A DNA stretch of 64,000 nt from Bradyrhizobium sp. dw_411. GTDB taxonomy: Bacteria; Pseudomonadota; Alphaproteobacteria; Rhizobiales; Xanthobacteraceae. The notes under the pieces were generated by a model. It saw only the letters and a program-made list of their open reading frames with translations. It made no database searches and had not been told where the DNA came from. Made by a program: the position numbers and the translations under genes. Below, in pieces: positions 27,103 through 36,447 of this stretch (positions within the stretch are counted from its first letter, which is position 1; each line of letters begins with the position of its first letter). Location of the stretch: positions 62,001 to 126,000 of the forward strand of contig NZ_JAAVUY010000004.1 in assembly GCF_018449695.1 (NCBI RefSeq), read 5' to 3'.

Positions 27103-27134
27103 GTTTCGTTATATCAATACAAATATAACGAAAC
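27103..27134. promoter_or_regulatory. Shared operator, copy 5 (extended perfect inverted repeat)
   Basis: GTTTCGTTATAT - eight bases - ATATAACGAAAC: two perfect 12-base arms whose inner 24 bp (27107-27130) match CGNTATAT-N8-ATATANCG exactly. It begins 18 bases upstream of the small unknown gene and lies 370 bases upstream of the aldehyde dehydrogenase ATG at 27504. Confidence 0.7.
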
Positions 27135-27275
27135 CCGCAAGTTCGTCCAGTCCGCCACGCGGACCAATGGCACGGATGACCTGGCCGGTTCCTGCGCAGG
27201 TCCGGGACAGGCCTCCCGAATTTGGCTGGACGACGGGGCATTGCGGCGCCGTCGTGACGATCATGTATCCGGCGT

Positions 27276-27299
27276 CGAAATATCCATTGGAATATAACG
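27276..27299. promoter_or_regulatory. Shared 24-bp operator, copy 6 (acetaldehyde-type ALDH)
   Basis: CGAAATAT - eight bases - ATATAACG, one mismatch to CGNTATAT-N8-ATATANCG. It lies 204 bases upstream of the aldehyde dehydrogenase ATG and 145 bases from copy 5, so two sites flank this divergent promoter region. Confidence 0.55.
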
Positions 27300-27503
27300 T
27301 TGACGGCCCATTCGGCCGGGAGCACACTCGCAGGCAGGCGTGCTCGCATTAAGTCTGAGACAACGACGCCAGAGGTCCTGAGGACCTCAAACGCGCATGA
27401 CCGGCCATGTGCAGGCCGGCGTGCCACCGAGGCAACGACCTCGGTAATGACTGCCGGAAATCAACACCACGACGCCCAAATGGCGCACAACAGGGAGAAC
27501 GTC
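27300..27503 (+). promoter_or_regulatory. Potentially structured leader of the acetaldehyde-type ALDH gene
   Basis: This 204-bp stretch between operator copy 6 and the ALDH start holds several perfect inverted repeats in a row: GAGCAC/GTGCTC (27320-27345), GAGGTCC/GGACCTC with a three-base loop (27372-27388), CCGGCC/GGCCGG (27401-27419) and CCGAGG/CCTCGG (27427-27444). If transcribed it could fold into successive hairpins. No known riboswitch was recognised. Confidence 0.35.
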
Positions 27504-29024
<1,521 letters not shown>

Positions 29025-29059
29025 GGACCGAAGTAACGGAATAAATTAAAAATAGAACC

Positions 29060-29140
29060 GTCATTGCGAGCGAAGCGAAGCAATCCATCCTATCGCAAAG
29101 AAAGAATGGATTGCTTCGTCGCTTCGCTTCTCGCAATGAC
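29060..29140. repeat. REP-like inverted repeat between ALDH and DUF779 genes
   Basis: The left arm (29060-29088, beginning GTCATTGCGAGCGAAGCGA) and right arm (29106-29140, ending TCTCGCAATGAC) are reverse complements except for a six-base insertion in the right arm, with a 17-base loop. This GTCATTGCGAG...GCAATCCAT type of palindrome is, to my knowledge, abundant in Bradyrhizobium and relatives. Placed between two cotranscribed genes, it would form a long hairpin in the message and could reduce read-through or protect the upstream transcript from 3' decay. Confidence 0.85.
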
Positions 29141-29155
29141 GAGAGGAATTTGGTC

Positions 29156-29536
29156 ATGGTCAACCGGGTTGAGATCACGGATAAGGCGGCCGAAGTGGTG
29201 GCGCGCCTCAAAGGCCAGCATGGCGCCCTGATGTTCCATCAGTCCGGCGGCTGCTGCGATGGGTCGGCGCCGATGTGTTATCCGGCCGGTGACTTCCGGG
29301 TCGGACCGCAGGATGTGCTGCTGGGACAAATTGCCGGCTGCAAATTCTATATCGGTGCCAACCAATTCGATTATTGGAAACATACCCAGCTTATCATCGA
29401 CGTGGTGCCCGGTCGCGGTTCCGGCTTTTCCGTCGAGGCGCCCGAAGGCGTGCGGTTTTTAACGCGCAGCCGCGTGTTCACCGATGAAGAGGTTGCCGAA
29501 CTGGAAGCGGCAGGGCCGCCGGCGCGCGCAGCGTGA
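29156..29536 (+). CDS. DUF779 family protein
   Basis: 126 residues. Recognisable by HQSGGCCDGSAPMCY near residue 28, a cysteine-rich segment that could bind metal, and by GCKFYIGANQFDYW. The family is of unknown function and commonly lies beside acetaldehyde-type aldehyde dehydrogenases, as here. ATG 29156 was chosen because GAGAGGA lies shortly upstream and because the longer frame arises from the palindromic repeat. It may be needed for activity or maturation of the dehydrogenase; that is inference from gene pairing. Confidence 0.88.
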   Translation: MVNRVEITDKAAEVVARLKGQHGALMFHQSGGCCDGSAPMCYPAGDFRVGPQDVLLGQIAGCKFYIGANQFDYWKHTQLIIDVVPGRGSGFSVEAPEGVRFLTRSRVFTDEEVAELEAAGPPARAA

Positions 29537-29557
29537 CGATGGTTGGCATGCTGTCGT

Positions 29558-30397
29558 CTATTTCGATGTTGCCACAACGATCAATCCGATCGCGACGAGC
29601 GCGATAGACAACAGGTTTTTCGGAGATACTTTCTCTTTCAGCAACAGGACCCCGATCAGCGCCGCAAACAGCACGCTGCATTCACGAAAAGCGACGACGC
29701 TCGCTACTGGATTTCGGCTCAGCGCCCACAGCAATATCGCAAAGGATGAAACGCCAAGAACGCCCGCGGCGATCGTCGTGCCTTTGGCCCCGCGCACTTC
29801 CGCCCATATCTGCGGTCCACGAATGGCGCGCGCGACGGCAAAGAAACTCAGGCTGTCGAGAACAATCAGCCACGCAGTGAATGACGACCATCCGGACACG
29901 CTTCGTGTTCCCAGGGCGTCAACGACCGAGTATCCCGCGACCATCACGCTCGCGGCGGCCGCTGCCAACAGCGTTCGAACAGGAAGGCTTGAACGTTTCG
30001 GCTCAATCGATAGTCCAATGACGCCGCAGACGATCACGGCTATTCCGGCCAACTGCATCGGCTTTGGCAGTTGCGAAAGCAGCAGGTACGACAGAACAGT
30101 CGCAAACAAGGGAACCAGACCGCGCGCCAACGGATAGGCCCGGCTCAGTTCGCTTCTATCATAGGCCAGCGCGAGACTGACTTTGTAAGCCGCATGCAAA
30201 ACAAGCGAAAGCAGCAGGATCGGCCATACTTCGATCGACGGGGCCGGCACCAGGAACAGGAACGGGAAAGTGAGAACCGCGCTCACCAGTCCCATCCCGG
30301 CGAGCACCGAAAGGCTGCTTCCCGTCTTGACGATGGCATGCCAGCTTGCGTGAAAAAGACCCGCAAGCAGCATCAGGACGACAGCGGCGGGATCCAC
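29558..30397 (-). CDS. EamA/DMT-family membrane transporter
   Basis: About 279 residues with ten predicted membrane segments in two EamA repeats; the second half begins near residue 150 and ends ALIGVLLLKEKVSPKNLLSIALVAIGLIVV, typical of drug/metabolite transporters. GTG 30397 is preferred: it has a GGGAAAG ribosome-binding sequence and follows the NUDIX stop by four bases; a TTG at 30436 inside that gene is the alternative. Probably cotranscribed with the NUDIX gene. The substrate is unknown. Confidence 0.82.
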   Translation of the reverse strand: MDPAAVVLMLLAGLFHASWHAIVKTGSSLSVLAGMGLVSAVLTFPFLFLVPAPSIEVWPILLLSLVLHAAYKVSLALAYDRSELSRAYPLARGLVPLFATVLSYLLLSQLPKPMQLAGIAVIVCGVIGLSIEPKRSSLPVRTLLAAAAASVMVAGYSVVDALGTRSVSGWSSFTAWLIVLDSLSFFAVARAIRGPQIWAEVRGAKGTTIAAGVLGVSSFAILLWALSRNPVASVVAFRECSVLFAALIGVLLLKEKVSPKNLLSIALVAIGLIVVATSK

Positions 30398-30401
30398 GCA
30401 A

Positions 30402-30908
30402 TCAATCTTTCCCGGGATGCCATTGGATTGGTGCAAAATAGGGGCGCTGATCCCGCTTGAAGGATTCGCGCGAAATAATCCGGCTGGACGGATTTAACGT
30501 GATCGCTTCGCACTCAGCTTGCGTGACGTAGCGCAATCTTGCGATTTCCTCGCCATCGGCCTTCAGGGCTCCGCCGATGACCGATGCCTCGAACGCGATG
30601 GTCGTGTAGTAGGTGAGGTCACCGTTCGGGTAGCGGACCAGGAACTCCGGACCGCCAAACACACCGACCAACCTTTCCGGTCTGACGAGCAGGCCGGTTT
30701 CTTCAAAGCACTCGCGAACCGCCGCGTCCGCGGGATTCTCATTGGGGTCGATGGCTCCGCCCGGCAAGGTCCATCCGCCGGTCCCGGTGTCTTCTCCCAA
30801 CAGCAGCCGGCCACTCGAATCGAAAACGGAAATGGATGCGGCGGTGATGGTGAGAAGATCGTGGCCAACCTTGGCTCGGACGGCGGCCAGATGAGACGAA
30901 ATCGGCAT
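30402..30908 (-). CDS. NUDIX hydrolase
   Basis: 168 residues containing a complete NUDIX box, GGAIDPNENPADAAVRECFE followed by ETGLL, which matches GX5EX7REUXEEXGU. Hydrolysis of a nucleoside diphosphate linked to another moiety is the family reaction; the substrate cannot be told. The start is ATG 30908. It is followed by the DMT transporter gene four bases downstream on the same strand. Confidence 0.9.
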   Translation of the reverse strand: MPISSHLAAVRAKVGHDLLTITAASISVFDSSGRLLLGEDTGTGGWTLPGGAIDPNENPADAAVRECFEETGLLVRPERLVGVFGGPEFLVRYPNGDLTYYTTIAFEASVIGGALKADGEEIARLRYVTQAECEAITLNPSSRIISRESFKRDQRPYFAPIQWHPGKD

Positions 30909-31253
30909 TGAACATTCCTTCGTAGTTTTTTTCTTCGCGTGACGGGCGCGAGTAAAGCTACGTACCCATTTCGGAGACCATCAACCACTGCTGATATGAG
31001 CCGGGCGGCTTCGATCCGTCCCGAAATAATGCGAAATGGCGGCAGGGACCTGATCCAGACGACAAACCTTTGGAAATCGGGAGCAATTGCCGCAAAAGCA
31101 ACGATTGGTTCACCACGCCCACGCTCTCCCCATTTTCGCCGTGTTCGGGCTGCGGTATGTTCATACGTTGATGCGGAAATGGGCTGCATCGGGGACGTAT
31201 GGCCGCAAAGTGCTCAAGTAGGCACACGGCCGTTGGAATGGTATTTGGGGCGT
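30909..31253. other. Intergenic region between NUDIX hydrolase and RlpA genes
   Basis: 345 bases between divergent genes. I see no convincing gene, repeat or RNA. It presumably holds both promoters. The rlpA frame stays open upstream through this region, but the lipoprotein signal begins only at 31254, so the extension was not included. Confidence 0.5.
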
Positions 31254-32189
31254 ATGGGGATTCGACGGTCAGATCCGGTTTTCCGGGCGGCGCGCGGCGC
31301 TGCAGCCGTGGCGGCATGCCTTTTCCTCGCCAATTGTGCTTCATCAAGCCTTTCCAGCCGGGTCGATCCCAAATATGGCGTTTCCAGCAGTCCCCGGGTC
31401 GTCGCCCTTGGTGACCCCGTGCCAAAGGGCGGGGGGACTTACCGCGTCGGCAAACCCTACACCGTCGCCGGACGGGTCTACGTCCCCGAAGAAGACGTCA
31501 ACTACCGTGAGGAGGGTCTCGCTTCCTGGTACGGCGATGATTTCCACGGGCGACTGACCGCCAATGGCGAGGTGTTCGACATGGGGTCGCTATCCGCGGC
31601 CCATCCCACGCTTCCGATGCCGTGTTATGCGCGCGTTACCAATCTCAGCAACGGCAAATCCCTGATCGTCCGTGTCAACGATCGCGGTCCCTATCACGGC
31701 AACCGCGTGATGGACGTCTCCAGCCGGGCTGCCGATATGCTCGAATTCAAGGGTAACGGCGTCGCGCGCGTGCGGGTCGAATATGTCGGCCGGGCGCCGC
31801 TCGAAGGCTCTGACGACCGCCAGTTGATGGCGACCTTGCGCACCGGCGTGCCGGCTCCGTCGCCTTCATTGGTCCGGGTGGCTTCCGCCCGTCCGTTCAT
31901 TCCGGAAATGTCCGGATCGTCGCGCCCAATCCGTGGTGAGGTTCCGATGCCGGAGGGGCGGCCCTACAGCCTCGGCAATACCTCGGCGGATCAGTCGTCG
32001 CTGTCCGCGACATCCGAGATGTCCGCATCTGCGCGGTCGCGCTCAAGCAGCCGCGTCCTCGAAAACCCGCGCGCGGTGTCATATGAGGATGATGGTCGCT
32101 ACTCGCCTGACGCCAGGGCGGTCTCGGCCTACGCCCCGGTCGATCCGCGCGGCCCCAGCGAGATTTTGGCCGGACGCGGCCTTTACTAG
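31254..32189 (+). CDS. rlpA: RlpA-like septal-ring lytic transglycosylase lipoprotein
   Basis: 311 residues. A lipoprotein signal ends in ACLFLANCASS, with the lipidated cysteine at about residue 28. The double-psi beta-barrel domain follows: GLASWYGDDFHGRLTANGE, then VRVNDRGPYHGNRVMDVS, with the catalytic Asp in NDRGP. RlpA cleaves naked glycan strands in septal peptidoglycan. The C-terminal ~130 residues are rich in Ser, Arg and Pro, and I see no SPOR domain, which many RlpA proteins carry. ATG 31254 starts the signal peptide; the upstream frame is not signal-like. Confidence 0.88.
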   Translation: MGIRRSDPVFRAARGAAAVAACLFLANCASSSLSSRVDPKYGVSSSPRVVALGDPVPKGGGTYRVGKPYTVAGRVYVPEEDVNYREEGLASWYGDDFHGRLTANGEVFDMGSLSAAHPTLPMPCYARVTNLSNGKSLIVRVNDRGPYHGNRVMDVSSRAADMLEFKGNGVARVRVEYVGRAPLEGSDDRQLMATLRTGVPAPSPSLVRVASARPFIPEMSGSSRPIRGEVPMPEGRPYSLGNTSADQSSLSATSEMSASARSRSSSRVLENPRAVSYEDDGRYSPDARAVSAYAPVDPRGPSEILAGRGLY

Positions 32190-32205
32190 CGGACCTCGCT
32201 GTGGC

Positions 32206-33156
32206 CTAGCGGCCAACTTCCTTCAGAAACGCAATCAAGGCCACATTGACCTCGGCGGGACATTCCTGCTGAATCCAGTGGCCGGCGCCGTCGATGATGA
32301 GCTTTTGCTTGAGGTTCGGCAGAACCCGCTCCATGTCGGCCACACGCTTGCCGCCCATTAGACCGGTGACAACCGCGTCGTTTGAGCCCGCGATGAACAG
32401 TGATGGTTGAACGATCCGCGCGCCTTGCCATGGCGCGGTCAATTCCCAGTTGCGATCGATGTTGCGGTACCAATTGAGGCCGCCCCGGAACCCGGTTCTC
32501 CGGTAGATCTCGATAAAATAGGAAAGCTCGGCCTCACTGAGCCAACCTGGCAGCGGCGTACTGGCGCTGACGTCACCGAGAAATCCCAGGCCGTCCGCGA
32601 TGAACAGAGACGCCTCGGGGTCGGAAAATCCGCGCCCCAGCACGGTTCGCATCGTCAGATCGACATCGCGCTCCAATTCGCGTTCCGCGACGCCGGGTGT
32701 CTGAAAATATTGCCAATAGAAATTGCGGATACCGATATCGCGTAAATTTTCGAGCGGCCGGCCACGTCCTCGAACAGGCGGCGGCACGCTCAAGCCCGCA
32801 ACCGCGGTGAACACATCGGGGCGGAACATCGCCGCATGCCAGGCAACCGGCGCGCCCCAATCATGGCCGACAATGATCGCCTGCTTTTCCCCGAGGGCTG
32901 CGACCAGCGCAACCATATCGCCGACATTGTCGAAGATGCTGTATGCATCGACCTTGACGGGAGCGCTGGTTCGGCCAAAGCCCCGCATATCCGGAGCGGC
33001 AACATGGAAGCCGGCCGCCGCCAACACCGGAATTTGATGCCGCCAGGAATAGGACAATTCCGGCCAGCCATGGCAGAGCAACACCAGCGGGCCTTCGCCC
33101 TGTTCGAGCAGAAATATCTCGATCCCATTGGCGGAAATGGTGCGTGAAGATTGCAT
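32206..33156 (-). CDS. Alpha/beta hydrolase, soluble epoxide hydrolase-like
   Basis: 316 residues. The oxyanion motif is HGWPELSYSW, followed by DMRGFGRTSAP, and the nucleophile elbow is VGHDWGAPVAW with Asp as nucleophile, characteristic of soluble epoxide hydrolases and haloalkane dehalogenases. The catalytic His is likely in GAGHWIQQE near the C-terminus. ATG 33156 (MQSSRTISA) is preceded by AGGCGG; longer starts are unlikely. The substrate is unknown. It converges on rlpA with a 16-base gap. Confidence 0.88.
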   Translation of the reverse strand: MQSSRTISANGIEIFLLEQGEGPLVLLCHGWPELSYSWRHQIPVLAAAGFHVAAPDMRGFGRTSAPVKVDAYSIFDNVGDMVALVAALGEKQAIIVGHDWGAPVAWHAAMFRPDVFTAVAGLSVPPPVRGRGRPLENLRDIGIRNFYWQYFQTPGVAERELERDVDLTMRTVLGRGFSDPEASLFIADGLGFLGDVSASTPLPGWLSEAELSYFIEIYRRTGFRGGLNWYRNIDRNWELTAPWQGARIVQPSLFIAGSNDAVVTGLMGGKRVADMERVLPNLKQKLIIDGAGHWIQQECPAEVNVALIAFLKEVGR

Positions 33157-33316
33157 CGCTTTTCCGCCTTGTTTCCGCGACTTTTTTGAAAAATTTGCAA
33201 TCCGGTGCGAGATGGATATCTGCCAAACCATAGACGGTTTGGCGGAAAGATCACGGCGACTGGACCGTCCCGCCACCGTGCGTAAAACCTGTGTTGTTCC
33301 CGATACTTCCAACTGT

Positions 33317-33370
33317 TAGAGCATAATCCGGGAACGTGGAAAGCGGTTTTCCGGACACGATCCTGATCTA
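33317..33370. repeat. Degenerate Rhizobiales palindromic repeat
   Basis: The stretch starts TAGAGCATAATCCGGGAACG, contains GCGGTTTTCCGGA and ends with GATCCTGATCTA. It resembles the AGAGCATGATCCGGAAAA...GGTTTTCCGGAAAAGATCATGC type of imperfect palindrome widespread in Rhizobiales. It lies 19 bases before the D-Ala-D-Ala carboxypeptidase start. Confidence 0.6.
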
Positions 33371-33388
33371 CCCTCTCAAGGCGTACCG

Positions 33389-34642
33389 ATGACTGGCAAA
33401 ATATCATCCACACGCAAGGACCGGTCCGCGCCCCGGTGGCGCGGCCTGATCGCCGCCGCGGTCGTCATCGCGGTGGGGTGGGGAGGCATGGTCTATGCCG
33501 CCAATAACAGCGTGCAGGGCGCCACCAAGAAAGACGAGCTTGGCTTCGATGGCGACGCGCCGACCGCGATCCTGATCGAGGCCTCCAGCGGTAGCGTACT
33601 GTTCGAGAAGAATGCCGACGAGTTGAGGGCGCCGTCCAGCATGATGAAGCTGATGACCGCGGAAGTGGTTTTCCATGCCCTCAAGCAGGGCGACATCAAA
33701 CTGGCCGACGAATACCGGGTCAGCGAGTATGCCTGGCGCAAAGGCGGCGCGCCGGCCGGCGGCTCGACGATGTTTGCCGCCATCCATAGCAAGATTTCCG
33801 TGGACGATCTGTTGCACGGCGCGCTGATCCAGAGCGGTAACGATGCCTGTATCGTGCTGGCAGAGGGACTTGCCGGCAACGAAGACAGCTTTGCGCAGAT
33901 GATGACCAAACGCGCGCGCGAATTGGGGCTGACGCGTTCGACCTTTGCCAATTCCAACGGCCTGCCGAACCCCGGCAACAAGATGACGGTGCGTGAGCTT
34001 GCAACCCTTGCGCGCTATGTGATCCAGACCTACCCCGATTTCTACAAGATATTTGGCGAACGCGAATTCACCTGGAACAAGATACGGCAGCCGAACCGCA
34101 ATCCGCTGCTGACTTCGCTCGACGGCGCCGACGGGCTCAAGACCGGATATACCAAAGAGGGTGGCTACGGCATGGTCGGCTCAGCGGTGCAGAACGGCAT
34201 CCGCCTGATCGTTGTCATCAATGGTCTCGACGACCCCGAAGATCGTGCTTCCGAGGCAAAGAAAATGCTCGAATGGGGATTTAAGAATTTCGAAGTGCGC
34301 ACCTTGTTCGCCGCGGATCAGACGGTCGGCTACGCCAAGGTGTTTGGCGGCGAAAGCCGGTCGGTGCAGCTCGCCAGCCATGAGCCGATCAAGGTCATGG
34401 TGCAGAAGAACGGCACCGATAAATTGATCGCGCGCGTCGTCTATAATGGGCCGGTCCGTGCCCCCTTCGAGTCCGGCCAGCAGGTCGGTGTCGTTAAGGT
34501 CTGGCGCGGCACCAATATCGCCGTGGAGGCGCCGGTCTATACGGCGGAAGCAGTCAGCAAGGGATCGACGATGCGGCGGGCGTTCGATGGCGTGAGCGAA
34601 CTCGTAATCGGGATGTTTCGCGCGGGCGCCGAGAAACTCTGA
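33389..34642 (+). CDS. dac: D-alanyl-D-alanine carboxypeptidase (DacC/PBP5-6 family)
   Basis: 417 residues. An N-terminal membrane/signal segment (LIAAAVVIAVGWGGMVYA, near residue 20) precedes the S11 peptidase domain. Active-site motifs are S-x2-K in APSSMMKLM, S-x-N in QSGNDAC and KTG in DGLKTGYT. A C-terminal beta-domain follows, ending in an amphipathic segment as in PBP5. It trims the terminal D-alanine of peptidoglycan stem peptides in the periplasm. Two bases separate it from tmk, so it heads the housekeeping operon. Confidence 0.93.
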   Translation: MTGKISSTRKDRSAPRWRGLIAAAVVIAVGWGGMVYAANNSVQGATKKDELGFDGDAPTAILIEASSGSVLFEKNADELRAPSSMMKLMTAEVVFHALKQGDIKLADEYRVSEYAWRKGGAPAGGSTMFAAIHSKISVDDLLHGALIQSGNDACIVLAEGLAGNEDSFAQMMTKRARELGLTRSTFANSNGLPNPGNKMTVRELATLARYVIQTYPDFYKIFGEREFTWNKIRQPNRNPLLTSLDGADGLKTGYTKEGGYGMVGSAVQNGIRLIVVINGLDDPEDRASEAKKMLEWGFKNFEVRTLFAADQTVGYAKVFGGESRSVQLASHEPIKVMVQKNGTDKLIARVVYNGPVRAPFESGQQVGVVKVWRGTNIAVEAPVYTAEAVSKGSTMRRAFDGVSELVIGMFRAGAEKL

Positions 34643-34644
34643 AC

Positions 34645-35337
34645 ATGGCCGAGGCAGCGGTTAAACGAATTCCCGGGCGCGGACGTTTCATCTCCTTTGA
34701 AGGCGGAGAGGGATCCGGCAAATCCACGCAGATCAAGATGCTGAGCGAACGCCTGGATGCCGCAAAACTACGCGCCATTGTCACGCGCGAGCCCGGAGGA
34801 TCGCCGGGCGCCGAAATTATCCGGCATCTGGTGTTATCGGGCATGGGCAAATTGCTGGGCCCGGATGCGGAAACGCTGTTGTTCGCCGCTGCGCGCGACG
34901 ACCATGTGCGATCGGTGATCCAGCCGGCCCTGAGCCAGGGAATTTGGGTGCTGTGCGACCGGTTTTCGGATTCGACGCGCGTCTATCAGGGCAGGCTGGG
35001 GCAGGTGGCTCCCGCGATCCTCAATGCGATGGAGCGGGTGACCATTGGCGATCTCAAGCCGGACTTGACAATCATCCTGGATATCCCGGTCGAGATCGGC
35101 ATGCAGCGCGCGGCCGTCCGACGCGGCACCGGCGCACCCGACAGATTCGAATCCGAAGACGTCAAGTTTCATCAGGAATTGCGCGACGCCTATCGCCAGA
35201 TCGCGGCGGCCGAGCCGCAGCGATGCGTATTGATTGACGCCAATGCCGACGCCGGCACGGTTGCCGCGAGCGTATGGTCCGTCTTGCGCGACCGTTTCTT
35301 TACGGCCGACGCCGCCAATTTGGCGAGTTCAGCATGA
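34645..35337 (+). CDS. tmk: Thymidylate kinase
   Basis: 230 residues. P-loop FEGGEGSGKSTQ near residue 16, the DRF motif in CDRFSDSTRVYQG, and the LID region RAAVRRGTGAPDRFE. It phosphorylates dTMP to dTDP in the cytoplasm. The stop overlaps the holB start by four bases (ATGA), so the two replication genes are coupled. Confidence 0.95.
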   Translation: MAEAAVKRIPGRGRFISFEGGEGSGKSTQIKMLSERLDAAKLRAIVTREPGGSPGAEIIRHLVLSGMGKLLGPDAETLLFAAARDDHVRSVIQPALSQGIWVLCDRFSDSTRVYQGRLGQVAPAILNAMERVTIGDLKPDLTIILDIPVEIGMQRAAVRRGTGAPDRFESEDVKFHQELRDAYRQIAAAEPQRCVLIDANADAGTVAASVWSVLRDRFFTADAANLASSA

Positions 35338-36380
35338 GCGCCCGTCAGGTCGAGCCCAAGATCAGCGTGGCGCATCCGCGCGAGATATCGGCATTTTTCG
35401 GGCATCACGAAGCCGAGACGGCCTTGCTTAACGCTTATCGCAGCGGGCGTATCCCGCATGCGTGGCTGATCGGCGGCGCGCAAGGCATCGGCAAGGCCAC
35501 GCTGGCTTACCGGATGGCGCGGTTCGTGCTGGCGCACCGCGATCCCCTGGCCGCGGATGTACAACGCGCCGAGAACTTGAACATTGATCCGTCCGATCCG
35601 GTTGCACGCCATGTCGCGGCCAATGCCCATGGCGGCCTGCTCACGCTGGAACGGAGCCTCAACGACAAGGGCGTGATGCGCACGGTCATTACGGTCGACG
35701 AGACCCGGGAGACGATCTCGTTTTTCGGCTCTACCGCCGCCGTTGAAGGCTGGCGGGTCTGCATTGTCGACACCGTGGATGAACTCAATCCCAATGCTGC
35801 CAACGCGCTGCTCAAGATCCTTGAGGAACCGCCGCGACAATCGCTGTTTCTTCTGGTCAGCCATGCGCCCGCGCGAGTGCTGCCGACCATCCTGTCACGA
35901 TGTCGTAAATTGATGTTGCGGCCACTCGCGACCGCCGATGTGATCCAGGCCGCAGCGCTGGCCGCCAGCATCGAGCGCGACGACCCTGCATTGTCGGAAG
36001 CGGCGGAGGCGTCCGAGGGCAGCGTCGCCCGCGCCCTGACGCTATTGGGTGGCGACGCCGTCAAGCTTCACCAGCGGACCGCGGCGCTGCTGGCGACGCT
36101 GCCACAGGTCGACCCGCGCGAATTGCATGCGCTGGGCGATGCGCTTGGCGGCAGCGACCGGGTGGCGCTGGCGGCCTTCATCGACAGCGTCGACCGCTGG
36201 GTCAGCGAGCGCCTGCGCAGCGATGACGCCAATGCCAATGCGAACCTGCCCCGCCTTGCACGGCTGGCGGAGGTGTGGGAAAAGATCAACCGCGCCGCGC
36301 GCGACACCGAAGCCTATAATCTTGAACGAAAACCGCTGGTTTTCTCGGTGTTCGGGCTGCTTGCGGAGGCGATCGGCTGA
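35334..36380 (+). CDS. holB: DNA polymerase III subunit delta-prime
   Basis: About 348 residues of clamp-loader AAA+ fold. P-loop-like GGAQGIGKATL, and sensor/Walker B region NAANALLKILEEPP followed by LVSHAPARVLPTILSRCRKL. The four-cysteine zinc module of E. coli delta-prime is not seen. ATG 35334 overlaps the tmk stop; longer upstream starts would lie inside tmk. The tmk-holB-metG-tatD order is typical of alphaproteobacteria. Confidence 0.92.
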   Translation: MSARQVEPKISVAHPREISAFFGHHEAETALLNAYRSGRIPHAWLIGGAQGIGKATLAYRMARFVLAHRDPLAADVQRAENLNIDPSDPVARHVAANAHGGLLTLERSLNDKGVMRTVITVDETRETISFFGSTAAVEGWRVCIVDTVDELNPNAANALLKILEEPPRQSLFLLVSHAPARVLPTILSRCRKLMLRPLATADVIQAAALAASIERDDPALSEAAEASEGSVARALTLLGGDAVKLHQRTAALLATLPQVDPRELHALGDALGGSDRVALAAFIDSVDRWVSERLRSDDANANANLPRLARLAEVWEKINRAARDTEAYNLERKPLVFSVFGLLAEAIG

Positions 36381-36447
36381 CCGGCCGGATTTACCAGACC
36401 GCATCACCGCGCGTTGAAAGATAAAGCGATGAAAGGCCTTCGCAACG

